This document shows positions 31,030-42,339 of a DNA stretch of 64,000 nt, piece by piece. The stretch spans positions 43,209,398-43,273,397 of the forward strand of contig CM036756.1 in the NCBI GenBank assembly GCA_020796225.1, written 5' to 3'. Every line of letters starts with the position of its first letter. The stretch's first letter is position 1. Origin of the DNA: Arion vulgaris (taxonomy: Eukaryota; Mollusca; Gastropoda; Stylommatophora; Arionidae). A program made the translations under genes and the position numbers. Under the pieces are notes generated by a model that saw nothing but the letters and a program-made list of their open reading frames with translations, was not told where the DNA came from and did not search any database.

Positions 31030-31295
31030 GACTCTTCTTCTTTGAACGCTCCATATCGACCAATTGTTAACCACTCTGTGTGATTTGTATGTGATCGGAG
31101 CCTAAAAGCGATTGTACGTTGTGTCATTTATGCGCCTACAAATAGGACAGCACATCCGGTTTCTGTGCTGCTTTTATTTACTAGGGTAGCTTCCTTAGGT
31201 CTTACATCAGTCATCTCTTACGACATGCCTTGTAGGTTGCAGCGGTACTATTCTTTGCTTTCCACGCGGGCCCAGGCACCACACGAGTGATCCCG
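31030..31295 (-). repeat. (GAA)-tailed short element, family A
   Basis: Minus orientation, almost complete. The core reads CATGTCGTAAGAGATGACTG. It lies 90 bp from the plus-strand copy at 30.75-30.94 kb, making a closely spaced inverted pair. Confidence 0.85.
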
Positions 31296-31599
31296 ACTCT
31301 AAAACATATATAAAATGACACATTTTGATTGATCAAACCGATTCTCTTCAATAATTCAAAGCAGAGCTTACTCAAACTTTGCTTTCATTCTGATACAGCT
31401 GTACTTAGATGTTAAGTGAGTAAATTAATGACAAATGAACTGATTATGTAAGCTCATTTCAAACATCGAGCTCTCGTGGACAAGTTGAATCATCTTAAAT
31501 AACGATCACTTAATAACTTGTATGTTACATTGAAAACTAGTGAATCAATAACAATCATCGACGGTTTTTCTCTATTTGTGGTAGAAGGATGGATCGACA

Positions 31600-31815
31600 C
31601 CAAGGTGCGTCTATAAAATTTACAATTTTCCATAGCTTTTTCAGACCTTCGGGTATGAAGTGCCTGTCCCTACATATTTCTAACCATAGTTACAAAAGGT
31701 AGAAGAGCCAATTCCTTTCCTCATGTATGGAACGTCGAGTGCGGGATTCAACCCCCAACCATCTTAGGTCCGAGTCGATAGGCGGACGCGACGATTACGC
31801 TGATCCATCAATGCG
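31600..31815 (-). repeat. tRNA-derived SINE, family E
   Basis: On the minus strand it has ATCAGCGTAATCGTCGCGTC, GGGGGTTGAATCCCGCACTC (B box) and ATGAGGAAAGGAATTGGC, matching 12.93-13.12 kb. Confidence 0.75.
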
Positions 31816-31894
31816 CGTTTACTGATGGTATATAGTGGGACAACCTTCAGAAATTTAGTGTAAACTGTGATTCGTATTTAAGAAAATGTCTTGT

Positions 31895-32080
31895 AGCTGT
31901 TTCAGACATTCGGGTATAAAGTGAGTGTCATTTCACATTTCTCTCTTTTCACATTAACCAGGGAAAGAAGGATCCAATGACTTTCCTCAATTGTGGGACG
32001 TTAATTCTGGTAATGAGCCCCAATCCATTTGTGCCTGATTCAACAAGCACACGCACCATGCATTGTGCTACTCCATCCCG
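31895..32080 (-). repeat. SINE, family E, second copy
   Basis: Minus orientation; TTGAGGAAAGTCATTGG and a TTTATACCCGAATGTCTGAA block match the adjacent copy. More decayed. Confidence 0.6.
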
Positions 32081-32540
32081 CAGACTCATATACTGGACAA
32101 ATACACAGTCACGAACTAAACGACGGTTTAACAACCCCCAAAGGTCAACAGGATAAGAAGGGTCATCACGTGATTCTGGTTACCTCAGTAATACTCCATC
32201 TCAGAGCATGAAGTAGGATGGGCTATAAACCTCAGTACACGATTGCTGATATGGTCAATATCACGTCCTAACATTTCAAGTGATCACAAAAACAGGAGTA
32301 TATCAATCTGACATCTTGCCACTAATCTTATTGACGGGATTAATAAGAAATATTCCTTCATTTCTTTGTTCTTGACGGCACGCCCACTTCTTTAATTCGT
32401 CAGTTTACTCATGTGTTCAGATCAAATTTCAGAGATAGTCAACCTGAATATGACTGTATGAGTAGTCAATATCTCGCCAGTGTAAAAGTAAAGTAAAGAA
32501 CCCGTTGTTATATCATCAGGTATAGTTGTGTGAAAGAGAG
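32081..32540. other. no recognisable feature
   Basis: Unique-looking AT-rich DNA without domains or repeats that I recognise. Confidence 0.45.
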
Positions 32541-32544
32541 CAGA

Positions 32545-32800
32545 GATAGTGTAGTAGTTAGTGCACTCGCTTATTAGACGTGTGGTCCAGGTTCAATTCC
32601 ACAGTGGGAGTGGATTTCCCCCCGATCGTAACTGCTCTCAGGTTGACATAGTCTCATATGGGTACCAGAAAAATACTGGGAAGTAAAACGTCCGGCGTGA
32701 TGTTGATCCCATCGTCTATGGTTCATGACAAATACGAGACTAACACCGTATTCTCCAATATACCTCATAGTATGAAAACAATGCTTTCTAATATTGGGGA
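32545..32800 (+). repeat. tRNA-derived SINE, family C, plus arm of an inverted pair
   Basis: The tRNA-like head GTAGTAGTTAGTGCACTCGC and B box CAGGTTCAATTCC are followed by CTCAGGTTGACATAGTCTC, GGTACCAGAAAAATACTGGG and CGTCTATGGTTCATGAC, ending at TATGAAAACAATG. It abuts the minus copy tail to tail. Confidence 0.85.
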
Positions 32801-32804
32801 ATAG

Positions 32805-33035
32805 ACTGTTAGGCCTGTATTTTTCTTTGACTAACGGCACACGATGGGTAACACGGTAAACATCACGCCAGCCGCCTTTACTTTCCAGTGGTTCTCTGGT
32901 ACCCAATTGAGGCTGGATCGATCTGACAATCGCTATGATCAGAATCCCCCCCAACTTATATTCTCACTATGAAATTTGGCTCTGTGATGACACGCTTACG
33001 AAGCAGTGCTTTAATCACTACGCTACATCAGATCT
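32805..33035 (-). repeat. SINE, family C, minus arm of an inverted pair
   Basis: The reverse complement repeats the family order: GATGTAGCGTAGTGATTAAA, CAATTGGGTACCAGAGAACC, GTGTGCCGTTAGTCAAAG. With the plus copy it can form a hairpin of about 500 bp. Confidence 0.83.
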
Positions 33036-33309
33036 CATTATACGAGTGTGTCCGCACAATAATAGTGTGACATAACTAACAGTTCTATTTGTTCCAAGCA
33101 CAATTAACGTCCTATGTCAAAGCACTCATTTCCACATTCTTCTGTTTCTCTCTTCGTCCTTCGTACATAATGTCGTGGATGCACTGATGACGACGATTCC
33201 CGTATCAAAGTCTATCAGGTGTGTTTGTTGTGAAATGTGTTTGTTGTGAGCTTCTGATGTTATTTGTAATAAAGGTTGCCTGCAATCTTATGTTATCAAT
33301 CCATTACTT

Positions 33310-33485
33310 TGATGGACATTGGATGTGAAAGGCAGACCTGGAGATCCATAGATAATAAATATAGAGACGAGCTGTGGAAAAAGAATTGAAAGATTGTGGC
33401 ATGACGTGGGAAACAATTAGTAGAAAGGCAGCAGAACGGTAACAATGGAAGTCTTTTGTTTCAACGGGACACGAAGGTGTATATA
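33310..33485 (+). mobile_element. LINE 3' end fragment
   Basis: The plus strand reads VEKELKDCGMTWETISRKAA, ER, WKSFVSTGHEGVYI, the LINE C-terminal tail, ending near a TATATATA stretch. Confidence 0.7.
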
Positions 33486-33892
33486 TATAATCCTTTAGTT
33501 TATCTAATCCTTCTGTTATCTACATCTTCTGGGTGCATTTTCAGTGCAATATATGGCTGCTATTGTGAGCCATCTTCTTGAATTCTCGACTTTAAATACA
33601 AGACTACATTCGCTATGCTTATCTTCAATGCCCTTATGAACTTTCAGTCTATTCTAGTGGTTTCGTCACATGCTACACTCAAAAAAGAAGCCCTTTATGT
33701 CCAAACGAAACTCATCAACGGTAGATTCTACTGCCCGGCAACATAAGGCCTAGCTAGACAGAAAACCAAACTTATTTAATGGGGGAGGATGGTTTTTATA
33801 AGTTTTGATAGAACACTAAGGGTTCTGAACTTTACACAATTCTACGAGTCTGTGGTTATTTATGGATGAAAAGTCAATAAACTGATATTCTA
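33486..33892. other. no recognisable feature
   Basis: No gene or repeat that I can name. Confidence 0.45.
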
Positions 33893-34847
33893 GTGTTAAA
33901 CTGAATTGTCGAATATACCTTGATTTAGCATGTTATAATACTGATATTTCTTAGTGTTAAAACTGGAATTTGTCACATAATATAACCTGATTTAGCATGT
34001 TAATAATACTGATTTTTTAGTGTTAAACTGATGTATGTTATAACTTGATTTAGCATGTTAATAATAGATATTTCTTATGTTAAACTGAATTTACGAATAT
34101 CCTTGATTTAGCATGTTAATAATACTGATATTTCTTAGTGTTAAACTGAATTTGTAACGTAATATAACCTTGATTTAGCATGTTATAATACTGATATTTC
34201 TTAGCTTTAAACTGAATTTGTAACGTAATATAACCTTGATTTAGCATGTTAATACTAACTGATATATTTATGTTAACTGAATTTGCACATAATATAACCT
34301 TGATTTAGCATGTTAATAATACTGATATTAGTGTTAAACTGAATTTGTCACGTAATATAACCTTGATTTAGCATGTTAATAATACTGATATTTCTTAGTG
34401 TTAAACTGAATTTGTAACGTAATATAACCTTGATTTAGCATGTTAATAATACTGATATTTCTTAGTGTTAAACTGAATTTGTAACGTAATATAACCTTGA
34501 TTTAGCATGTTAATAATACTGATATTTCTTAGTGTTAAACTGAATTTGTAACGTAATATAACCTTGATTTAGCATGTTAATAATACTGATATTTCTTAGT
34601 GTTAAACTGAATTTGTAACGTAATATAACCTTGATTTAGCATGTTAATAATACTGATATTTCTTAGTGTTAAACTGAATTTGTAACGTAATATAACCTTG
34701 ATTTAGCATGTTAATAATACTGATATTTCTTAGTGTTAAACTGAATTTGTAACGTAATATAACCTTGATTTAGCATGTTAATAATACTGATATTTCTTAG
34801 TGTTAAACTGAATTTGTAACGTAATATAACCTTGATTTAGCACGTTG
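33893..34847. repeat. 67-bp minisatellite, about 14-15 copies
   Basis: Units contain TTGATTTAGCATGTTAATAA, TACTGATATTTCTTAGTGTT, AAACTGAATTTGTAACGTAA, TATAACC. Units from about 34380 on are nearly identical. The first five to six carry many scattered single-base losses. Confidence 0.96.
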
Positions 34848-35324
34848 TGTTGTTTTTTCAAATGAATTTGTCTTATCTAACAATACTGGAATGCTAGGTC
34901 ACGCGACGATTGTGGTCTGATTTCCTTGAATTTTTTACCTGAACCCGCTGAACTAATGTTATCGGGGGCCACGATTCAGACCAATTTAAAACAGCACAGA
35001 CTATACACCGTAAATGCTACTACATACGGTAAACGAAACACAAACGTCACTGAAAATACTGAAAAAAGGAAAGACAAACTGAAAGAATTAGGGAAAACAC
35101 AGAGATTAGCGAACATGGAAATAAATAGTGAAACAAATAAATACAAACGTATTACACTCTTCTCGGAGGACACATTTTACAACGAATTCGATCCCAGTCT
35201 GGCTCCACATGATAATCCCGCGTAGATGACGAGCAACTAACTCTAAACACTAAGTTCATTGACTTCTTGTTATATATCAAGTATGAAATTAATAATACAC
35301 AGGAATATATATTTATTCGTTCGC
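34848..35324. other. no recognisable feature
   Basis: A 99-codon plus-strand frame (34926-35225) is rich in Lys, Thr, Asn and Glu and has no domain that I know. I do not call it a gene. Confidence 0.4.
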
Positions 35325-35400
35325 CCGTTATGAATTCAGGATCAGTCATTGCACTTATAGCAGATTTTTGCTTGAAGACTTGCTTTCCTTATCGCCAGGC
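35325..35400. repeat. dispersed repeat, family G, fragment
   Basis: GAATTCAGGATCAGTCATTGC and GATTTTTGCTTGAAGACTTGC match 2.90 and 62.26 kb. Confidence 0.5.
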
Positions 35401-35465
35401 TCAGATAACATACAGATCACAAAGAGTGGTGTAACCAAAGGTCGATATGAAGCGTTCGAAGAAGT
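35400..35465 (+). repeat. (GAA)-tailed short element, family A, 3' end only
   Basis: AGATCACAAAGAGTGG and TTCGAAGAAG remain. Confidence 0.7.
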
Positions 35466-36029
35466 CCTCCTCCCCCTCTTACTCTGAACTATAATATTTA
35501 AAAAGTCACAAAATTTCATGAACTAATAAATTTCAGAACAACACACAAGTTTGTGTCTAGGTTATATTCAATTCTATGAAGCGTTAACTAGAATACGGTA
35601 TTAAACGGTATCCACAAAGAAATATATTCATTACGAATAAGACTGTAAGCCATATGGTTCAATTTAGCCTACTGTTATTACTATTATTATTTTTATCATT
35701 ATTATGCAAAAGGTTAGAGTAGTAGGTGGTGACAATGAGTTGTGCAACATTGCAAAACGCTTTTGTGCTATTCATGAGAAAATGTGCCGAACACGTGGGG
35801 AAGCAATATGTCGCACTGCAAGTCCTTTAATTCCTCTGCTCCACACTGCGGCCTTGTTTATCTTAGCTGTATATGTGTCATTATCTCCAATACGATTGTA
35901 TATTCTAGTAAGCTTATAGGTATAAACATATTATTTTCATATTGAATGAGCAAGGGTATAATCTGGGTTTAAAAAAAATAACAAATTGATTGTATGGTAT
36001 TACCCTAGATATTAATATAGTGATGAAAT
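35466..36029. other. no recognisable feature
   Basis: AT-rich. A 71-codon plus-strand frame at 35704 has no recognised motif. Confidence 0.4.
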
Positions 36030-36290
36030 CTTCTTCGAACGGACTATTTCAACCACTTGTTTAACCACACTTTGTGTGATTTGTATGTGATCTGAGCCTA
36101 AGAGTGATTGTACGTTGCACCAGTTATGCGCCTACAAGTAGGCCATCACATCCGATTTCTGCGACGCTTTTTATTTACTGGGATAGCTTCCCTATGCCCC
36201 CTCCTTAGTCGCCTCTTACGACATGCTTTGTAGGTCGCAGTGATACTATTCTCTGCTCGCCTTGCAAGCCCCGGCAACACACAGGTGGTG
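36030..36290 (-). repeat. (GAA)-tailed short element, family A
   Basis: Minus orientation, near complete, with an intact core CATGTCGTAAGAGGCGACTA. Confidence 0.86.
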
Positions 36291-36719
36291 GGAGGGGAAG
36301 AGGACGAGGTGGGATGGGAGAGGACGAGAAGGAGGTGAAGTGTGTGTGTTCTGTTGGCTCCAAGCACGTGCTCATTTTATCGGATCACCAGTCCTGATCA
36401 ATTCATTTCTATTTTGTCAAATACCACAATTGAAACTTGCGTAGTGCAGAAAATGAATGTCATGTTTAACGATACCTTGAACTTTAACCAGTGTTTACAA
36501 TCTATTCTATTATTAAGTGTTTAAGGAAGTCGCAAAATGTGTGAAAATCACTCCCACATGAAATAGATCAACGTGGTCACTGTGTAATGCAGATTTGGAC
36601 TCTACCAGATTATGGGCATGTCAGGGTGAGCATTCGTAAAATCAAAGACATCAATGGGACCTTGATAAATTAGTATATAGAGATTTAGTGTCGTCCTAAC
36701 ATCAAATGTTTATTGTAAT
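36291..36719. other. no recognisable feature
   Basis: A purine-rich patch lies at 36285-36340, then AT-rich DNA; no gene seen. Confidence 0.4.
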
Positions 36720-36935
36720 ACACGCTTCTTCTTTTCTTCCACCGTTTACTTCTTTATAGAAGTGTTGGGGGAGGGATGGGATGAGGTGGGGGAGGGATGG
36801 GATGAGGTGGGGGAGGGTTTGTGGATCTTTTGTGTGCTTTTTCTAAGGTCCTTTGTAAGCTGTTATTCATTTACTTAAAGCTGTTCTTGATATCGTCGCT
36901 CCATATTTTGTGGGTCTTCCTCTTGCTCTTATATA
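36720..36935 (-). mobile_element. LINE 3' end fragment
   Basis: Minus strand KTWSDDIKNSF, MNNSLQRTLEKAH matches the 56.59-kb copy (QRWSDGIKNSLTKMNISLQS). It includes a 22-bp tandem duplication of GGGGGAGGGATGGGATGAGG near 36770-36815. Confidence 0.7.
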
Positions 36936-37089
36936 TACTGGATGATTAAGACACCGTGAATTAGATGACGGAAATCATTGTAAAAGAATCAGATCTGACC
37001 ACACCCGAGCTCCATTTTCAATTGGTGACTGGTAAAAGGCGGCATCTACCCAAACTGGCTAAGTGAATATGGGTTGGAAGAGTGAAGGC

Positions 37090-37165
37090 AAACTAAATCC
37101 ACAACTGTAGTGATTAAAACGGGAGGTCAGGCTGGACATCGCAGTCTCTGTTAACTGAGCTATCA
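37090..37165 (-). repeat. tRNA-like sequence, possible SINE head
   Basis: On the minus strand GTGATAGCTCAGTTAACAGA resembles a tRNA 5' half with A box. I cannot fold a full cloverleaf, so this is not called a tRNA gene. Confidence 0.35.
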
Positions 37166-37194
37166 CGTAACCTTACTTTTTATTGGGTGGGTGT

Positions 37195-37515
37195 GGTAGC
37201 TGTAGCTGTAGCTGTAGCGTAGTAGAGGTTAGCTGCTCGTCTCTCGTTCCAAAGGTCTTCGGTTCGCTCCCTCGTGGAGTCATATTTTTCCATTGTTCTC
37301 TGATCTCAGTATAGCTTGAGATCGAGGTCCTAGTCCTATCGGAGACGGACGATAAAACGTAGGTCCAGTGTTCAAGTTGAGCACGTAAAAGAACCCTTGG
37401 CAGTTCATAATCGAGAAGAGCAGGTAGGAAAGCCGCTGGCTGAGCTAACATTAATTACAAAGATTAAAAGAAATAAAATTCCTACAAAATAAGCTTTACC
37501 ATCTTCTAAATTACA
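37195..37515 (+). repeat. tRNA-derived SINE, family B
   Basis: The head TAGCGTAGTAGAGGTTAGCT and B-box-like GGTTCGCTCCC precede the body GATAAAACGTAGGTCCAGTG, GAGCACGTAAAAGAACCCTT, AATAAAATTCCTACAAAATA. Confidence 0.85.
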
Positions 37516-37599
37516 GCGGTAATGTCACGTGACGGTTGTGGTCTTATTTCCTAGATATTTTTACCGGATGTCCACTGGCCGTATGCGTTTATAGTTGGC

Positions 37600-37960
37600 T
37601 GTGAACTGGCCTAAATGTTACAAGAAAAGAAAAGATAAAAAACGACAAAATCAGAAGAAAAGTGTGATCCTTGCCGATGCTATCATATATAAAGAAACAA
37701 CAGGTCAAGTGGTTCGGACACGTCTTAAGGTTACCACAAGACAATCTCCCACAAAGATCACTGACATTCATATACAACTGCAACAGACCGAGATGACGAC
37801 CACGTAAACGATAGGACGACCACGTAAACGATAGATCGACGGAATACCCAAGGCATTAAATTCCACCTTGTAAAAGGCGCATAAAGAATCTCGTTCCATG
37901 TGTGTCTTTTTTGTGACCTGACGCCGAAAGGTAAAACAGGATTCGAGAATAAGATAGATA
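37600..37960 (+). mobile_element. LINE 3' end fragment
   Basis: The plus strand around AAACAACAGGTCAAGTGGTT reads KQQVKWFGHVLRLPQDNLP, the LINE QxKWFGHxxR tail. It ends with a ~20-bp duplication (ACGACCACGTAAACGATAG) and a segment also seen at 57.2 kb (TGTGACCTGACGCCGAAAG). Confidence 0.72.
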
Positions 37961-38114
37961 CCAGACCAAACACTTTACCATGGTGGTGAAAATACTGAAA
38001 CATTTCAATACGGTAACTTTTGACAAATAGTAAAGGAAACCCCGTAGTATACAAAACGGTAGGGGAGTAAAGTGTTAAGATACCTCCCATGCTTTGTAGT
38101 GAGGTTACCTCCCA

Positions 38115-38260
38115 TGCTTTGTAGTGAGGCTATTTACTTTCTTGACTATTTTCTCTACCATAACTCGTCGAACACGGGCTTTTCATATCGTTTCCGATAG
38201 CTATGGATGTTCAAAGCAACGTTCTAACCACTTGGCTATATCCGTACGTTTATCAATAAG
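38115..38260 (-). repeat. tRNA-derived SINE head
   Basis: On the minus strand GGATATAGCCAAGTGGTTAG and a B-box-like GTGTTCGACGAG are spaced as in a tRNA gene with an enlarged middle. I regard it as a SINE rather than a functional tRNA. Confidence 0.5.
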
Positions 38261-38478
38261 AGGAATTAGAACCCTAAAGATATGTACTTGTACTTCAATT
38301 AGATGTCTATAAGCGATCCCTACCGCCAAACCTTTTTTTAGTTCTCCGTTGAGCTGTGCGCCAGACAAGGCAGTCTTTATTCAATCGCAGGTCATAAAAG
38401 GAAGTATTCATTTCACAGGTGTGTATTGAATGGAATTCTTCATTAAGCCGCGTGTCATAAAGGGAAGTCTATAATTCA

Positions 38479-38636
38479 GACATGCCACAGAAAAGAAAGT
38501 TTTCTCTCAGATGTGTCACAGAAAAGAAAGTTTTCTCTCAGACGTGTCACAGAAAAAAAGTTTTTCTCAGACGTGTCACAGAAAAAAACGTTTTCTCTCA
38601 GACATGTCACAGAACAGAAAGTTTTTCCTCAGCCAC
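38479..38636. repeat. 31-bp minisatellite, five copies
   Basis: Units contain CATGTCACAGAAAAGAAAGT plus TTTCTCTCAGA, with A-run length differences. It sits 39 bp downstream of a splice donor in the exchanger gene. Confidence 0.94.
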
Positions 38637-38675
38637 GTATGCCAGATAATGCAAAAGGTCATGACTAATACATAC

Positions 38676-38776
38676 CTTAGCTACGAAAACTCCAATAACA
38701 GCTGCTGCTAACTCAGGGGCAGAGCTACCAGCTGCCATGAATGTGGCCCCAGCAACATCTGTCTGGAGGTGTAGAA
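38676..38776 (-). CDS. SLC24/NCKX exchanger, alpha-1 repeat exon (first half)
   Basis: It encodes [20 protein letters not shown] then [30 protein letters not shown] is the signature of the alpha-1 repeat, with the catalytic Glu in SAPE. The acceptor TTGTCTTTGCAG and donor AAG|GTATGT are consensus. It begins with two bases of a split codon and ends in phase 0. The upstream exon with the preceding helix (expected pattern ALAIVCDEYF in this family) was not found to the right in this window. Confidence 0.96.
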
Positions 38777-38924
38777 CTGCAAAGACAATTACCATTGGAA
38801 GAGTGAAAACAGAACCATATCGTTAGTATACTCATAATAAGAAACAGAGTGGTATCTAAATATAAAAGTGCAAGCAACAAACGACCAAAACATTTATATA
38901 CAGAAAAAAAGATCTATAATGGAC

Positions 38925-39155
38925 ATATTAAAAAAGACAAATATTCATACCATGTGGTATACTGGAAAAAAAACTGTGCTAGGTTGGTATTTGTCTTTGA
39001 CCAATGACCCGTCTTTACTTCCAAGTGTTTCTCTGCTAATACTCGTACACTGAAAGCGGTTGAGGTTGGAAATAATTCATCCCCAACTGAAGGTTTCAAA
39101 CCTGGGACATACGAGATTAGCTATCCTAATCCCGTTACACTATTTGAAAGTCTAA
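38925..39155 (-). repeat. SINE, family C
   Basis: Minus orientation; TACTTCCAAGTGTTTCTCTG, GCGGTTGAGGTTGG and a B-box GGTTTGAAACC (minus, from GGTTTCAAACC) are seen. Confidence 0.7.
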
Positions 39156-39164
39156 CTGTACCAT

Positions 39165-39490
39165 TTGTGCCACAGTCCGTCACACTTATTAGAAGTTGAT
39201 ATCTTCTTGAAAAGATGGTATCTCAGTCCGCTGTGTCCTGTGCGGAGTCTGAATATAACAACTTGCTCGCTACTGTTGTTTGTTGAGTTTGTAATATGGA
39301 TCGTTTGCCTGGTGGATCTGATGTTCTGTTGCCATCTTTATCATATATTTTCTTGTGATACATCTCTTAGCATCTTCATAGTTTTATGCTCCTTGTTCAT
39401 TCATTCTTCATTTGAAGATCATCTTCATGGCACACTGAGCATGTCCATAATTGCTCCGATCCCCTCTCAAGGCATGTATTTCAAGGTGTG
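39165..39490 (-). mobile_element. I-type LINE tail fragment
   Basis: The minus strand reads VVIFRLRTGHSGLRYHLFKK and a HKCDGLW-like end, the I-type post-RNase H tail (compare FRIRTGHCRLN at 58.5 kb). The long plus-strand frame here is antisense to it. Confidence 0.72.
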
Positions 39491-39517
39491 TTTAGACTAC
39501 CAACTCCCTATGACGAT

Positions 39518-39776
39518 ATGGTGGGTCATACAAGCAAATGGTGGATCATACAAGCAAATGGTGAGTCATACAAGCAAATGGTGGATCATACAAGCAAATG
39601 GTGGATCATACAAGCAAATGGTGAGTCATACAAGCAAATGGTGGATCATACAAGCAAATGGTGAGTCAATACAAGCAAATGGTGGGTCATAAAGCAAATA
39701 GTGGGTCATAAAGCAAATAGTGGGTCATACAAGCAAATGGTGGGTCATACAAGCAAATGGTGGGTCATACAAGCAA
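39518..39776. repeat. 20-bp minisatellite, about 13 copies
   Basis: Units of CATACAAGCAAATGGTGGGT with GAT/GAG/GGG variants. Confidence 0.96.
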
Positions 39777-39959
39777 TGTTATGTTGTATGAGATAACATG
39801 AAACGATATGGTGTTCTATGAGATAAGATAAATAATATGTTATCTGAGATCAATGCATATATGGAAATAAACTGGTAGAACATGTATGGTGTTTTGTGAA
39901 TGTAATGAGAATACTAAGACCAAGGTTGGAGGGCACAATGGTGAAAACAGTCTAAATGA

Positions 39960-40770
39960 ACAGAACAAGGAACAAGAGAGAGAGAGAGAGAGAAAAGATG
40001 CTGGTATATACATTGAACATAATCAACAACAGAGATGATTAACCCCACTAAGGATAGGAAGTTATGGAGGTTCTTGCTAGTCTACATGAGAGAAATACAA
40101 AAAGAGAGTGAGAGTAAGGAAAGACAAAGGGAAAGAAAGAGAAAGTAAGAGGTAGTGTGAGATGACAGAGAACAAAATCGGAGAAAAGAGATAAAGAAAT
40201 AGAAGAGGAAATAACGAAAACATGAGTGACAAAAAGGTAAGAGAAAAGGAAGAGTGACTGAAAAAGTGAAAGAACACACTCATTTTATAATTATTGAGAA
40301 AACGAGAGACAGTAAGAGAGAACAGTGAGATCGCCTGCCCAGCGTGTTCGTAGCGCGTTGGACTGCGGGTGACTAGTCCTCTGTGTGTGCGGGTTCAATT
40401 CCGCGGACTGGCAGAAAAGCCACAGGTTTCCCAGATTCACGGTGGTCGTGGCACAGAACCGAAGGGTTACGATATCCATGGCACCGAGCCGAAGAGCTGA
40501 AAGCTCAAGTGCTTCTGGATCGGAAAATCAAAAACAGTGAGATAAAAAATCGAGAAAGTGAAAAAAGACAAAAGAAGAGAACGATATAAAAATATAAGCA
40601 AAGAAAGAATAATATAATATAAAGTGAGAGAGAGAGAGAGTAAGAGAGAGAGAGAGAGAGAACAGGAATGACAGAAAACAGGAACAAGAGAGATATACAG
40701 TTAAATAGAACAAAAAAGACAACGATATAAAAAGTGAATAGAAAACGGAGAAATAAGGTAAATAAAAAAG

Positions 40771-40823
<53 letters not shown>

Positions 40824-40980
40824 GCAGAAAAATCCAGATAAAGATAGAAAATGTATACACAGAGAAAAACAAAACGAAAGATAGAGAGAAAAGAAAGGAA
40901 GACATAGAAAATAAGGAGACACATAAAGAGATGGAAAGAAAGACAGAAATACACCAAGATAAAGAGAAAGACAGAGACAA

Positions 40981-41018
<38 letters not shown>

Positions 41019-41060
41019 TGTGGAAAGGTACAGAAAAATAAAAAAAATGGCAAGAGAAGG
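39960..41060. repeat. polypurine (GA-rich) tract
   Basis: The plus strand is overwhelmingly A and G for about 1.1 kb, including pure (GA)n runs at 39976-39993, 40628-40661, 40774-40815 and 40993-41018. It is interrupted only by a family D SINE. The minus-strand frames full of LSLSLS are by-products. Confidence 0.92.
40315..40525 (+). repeat. tRNA-derived SINE, family D
   Basis: The tRNA-like head TTCGTAGCGCGTTGGACTGC (A box) and B box GCGGGTTCAATTCCGCGG are clear. The body has GAAAAGCCACAGGTTTCCCA, GCACCGAGCCGAAGAGCTG and CTCAAGTGCTTCTGGATCGG. It is nearly identical in order to 50.26 kb. Confidence 0.88.
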
Positions 41061-41070
41061 GCAAATCAAA

Positions 41071-41419
41071 GAAGAGGAGGAGATAACTAACCTATGTGTA
41101 ATTAAGAGCGTGAAGCTTCATCAATAAAAATAAGTTCAACATTTATTAGCTATCAGATGTGCGTCGTCAATGAACTCGGGGGCGACAGATCGATAGGTCA
41201 CAAGTTCACGGATATTTATTCAAGCATCCCATATTACTGTACTCCGGGCTGAACAATAAGGGGCTTAATTCAACAGTTGTTAGCAGGAAGAGTTCGACAA
41301 CTGTGAGACAGAACAAACAAACACAGATTTGGGTATCCATTTACTAAAGCACATCACGTACTCAAAGTAACAAACAGCTGAGTCCTCTTTCGTGATGACA
41401 GAAAAACACAACTATCAGT
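41071..41419. other. no recognisable feature
   Basis: No gene or repeat that I recognise. Confidence 0.4.
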
Positions 41420-41705
41420 GTCAAACTTGTGGTTTGAGGGTTTGTGTGCCTTTAAGATTCTTCAGGTTATGTCGCCGGAAGTCTAACTCCTGGCAGGTCT
41501 AACCATGCCAAACAGACTGAAGGTGAAAGGCCAGACCAAAAGGCGGGGAGCAGGATGGGGCCTCATAAGGTGACAGCGCAGAACCCACCAGCAAGTGGTA
41601 AATGTTCTAGCTACAACCAATCCATTCCCCAGCTATGGGACAAATAACAGTCGTCCTCTATCGTCCTTGAGGAGGACATGATTTTTTCTTGTCCTTTCCA
41701 CTTAT
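41420..41705 (+). mobile_element. 5' end fragment of the LINE1 family
   Basis: The plus strand matches the 5' leader of LINE1 in reverse complement: GGTTTGTGTGCCTTTAAGAT, GAAGTCTAACTCCTGGCAGG, GATGGGGCCTCATAAGGTGA. It starts close to where LINE1 starts and breaks off within the leader. Confidence 0.85.
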
Positions 41706-41954
41706 ATGACACTTTCCTCCAGTTATATGGAATCAAACTAAAGTGTACAGGCATCACACCCTGAACAATAGCCTGGGTTAGTGAGCAAGGCAACAGAAAG
41801 CTGAAGTCACATAGAGTAGGACGATCTCGTCTAGGGCACTTCTCTGGAGAACAAACTCAAAAAATGATGTCCCAGAAACGGAATGTGTCAGCCATTATTG
41901 GCGGAGAGGAATCGACACATACAAATAACTCATTGGCCTTGGCCAGTGCCAAAC

Positions 41955-42260
41955 TTGAACGCTGACATCAAACGATATGAGAAAACTAGTCGCGACAGAG
42001 ATGAAGAGTGTGTCTACGCAAAATGATGGGAGTATCAAGAAGAGACCAGTTTAGAAATGAAGAATCAGGAAAAAAGTGGGTACATAATCCGGTACTGAAC
42101 TTCATCAAGAAACAACACATTAAATGGTTCGGCCACATAAGCAAGAACACTGTTCACTAACCGCACACAAAAGTCCGTTCTATAAATGTTTTCTTATCCT
42201 GACGCTGTGAGGGAAGATATGATTACAGAAAATAAAGAAAGACAAAAACACAATGTAGAA
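41955..42260 (+). mobile_element. LINE 3' end fragment
   Basis: The plus strand has CGACAGAGATGAAGAGTGTG, then HIKWFGHISKN and a tail similar to 57.06 kb and, reversed, to 5.0-5.35 kb. Confidence 0.7.
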
Positions 42261-42339
42261 ATATATTACAATAACATGTAACAGACGAACCACACTTTGT
42301 TGAAATTCCGTGAACATAAAAATCGCGTTTTTTAGATAA

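Noticed and set aside
39165..39692. 175-codon plus-strand frame
   Set aside because: The first part is antisense to an I-type LINE tail and the second is a 20-bp minisatellite.
40505..41069. Long minus-strand frames full of Leu-Ser-Leu-Ser (up to 182 codons)
   Set aside because: They arise from translating the (GA)n polypurine tract; all three frames show the same low-complexity reading and there is no domain.
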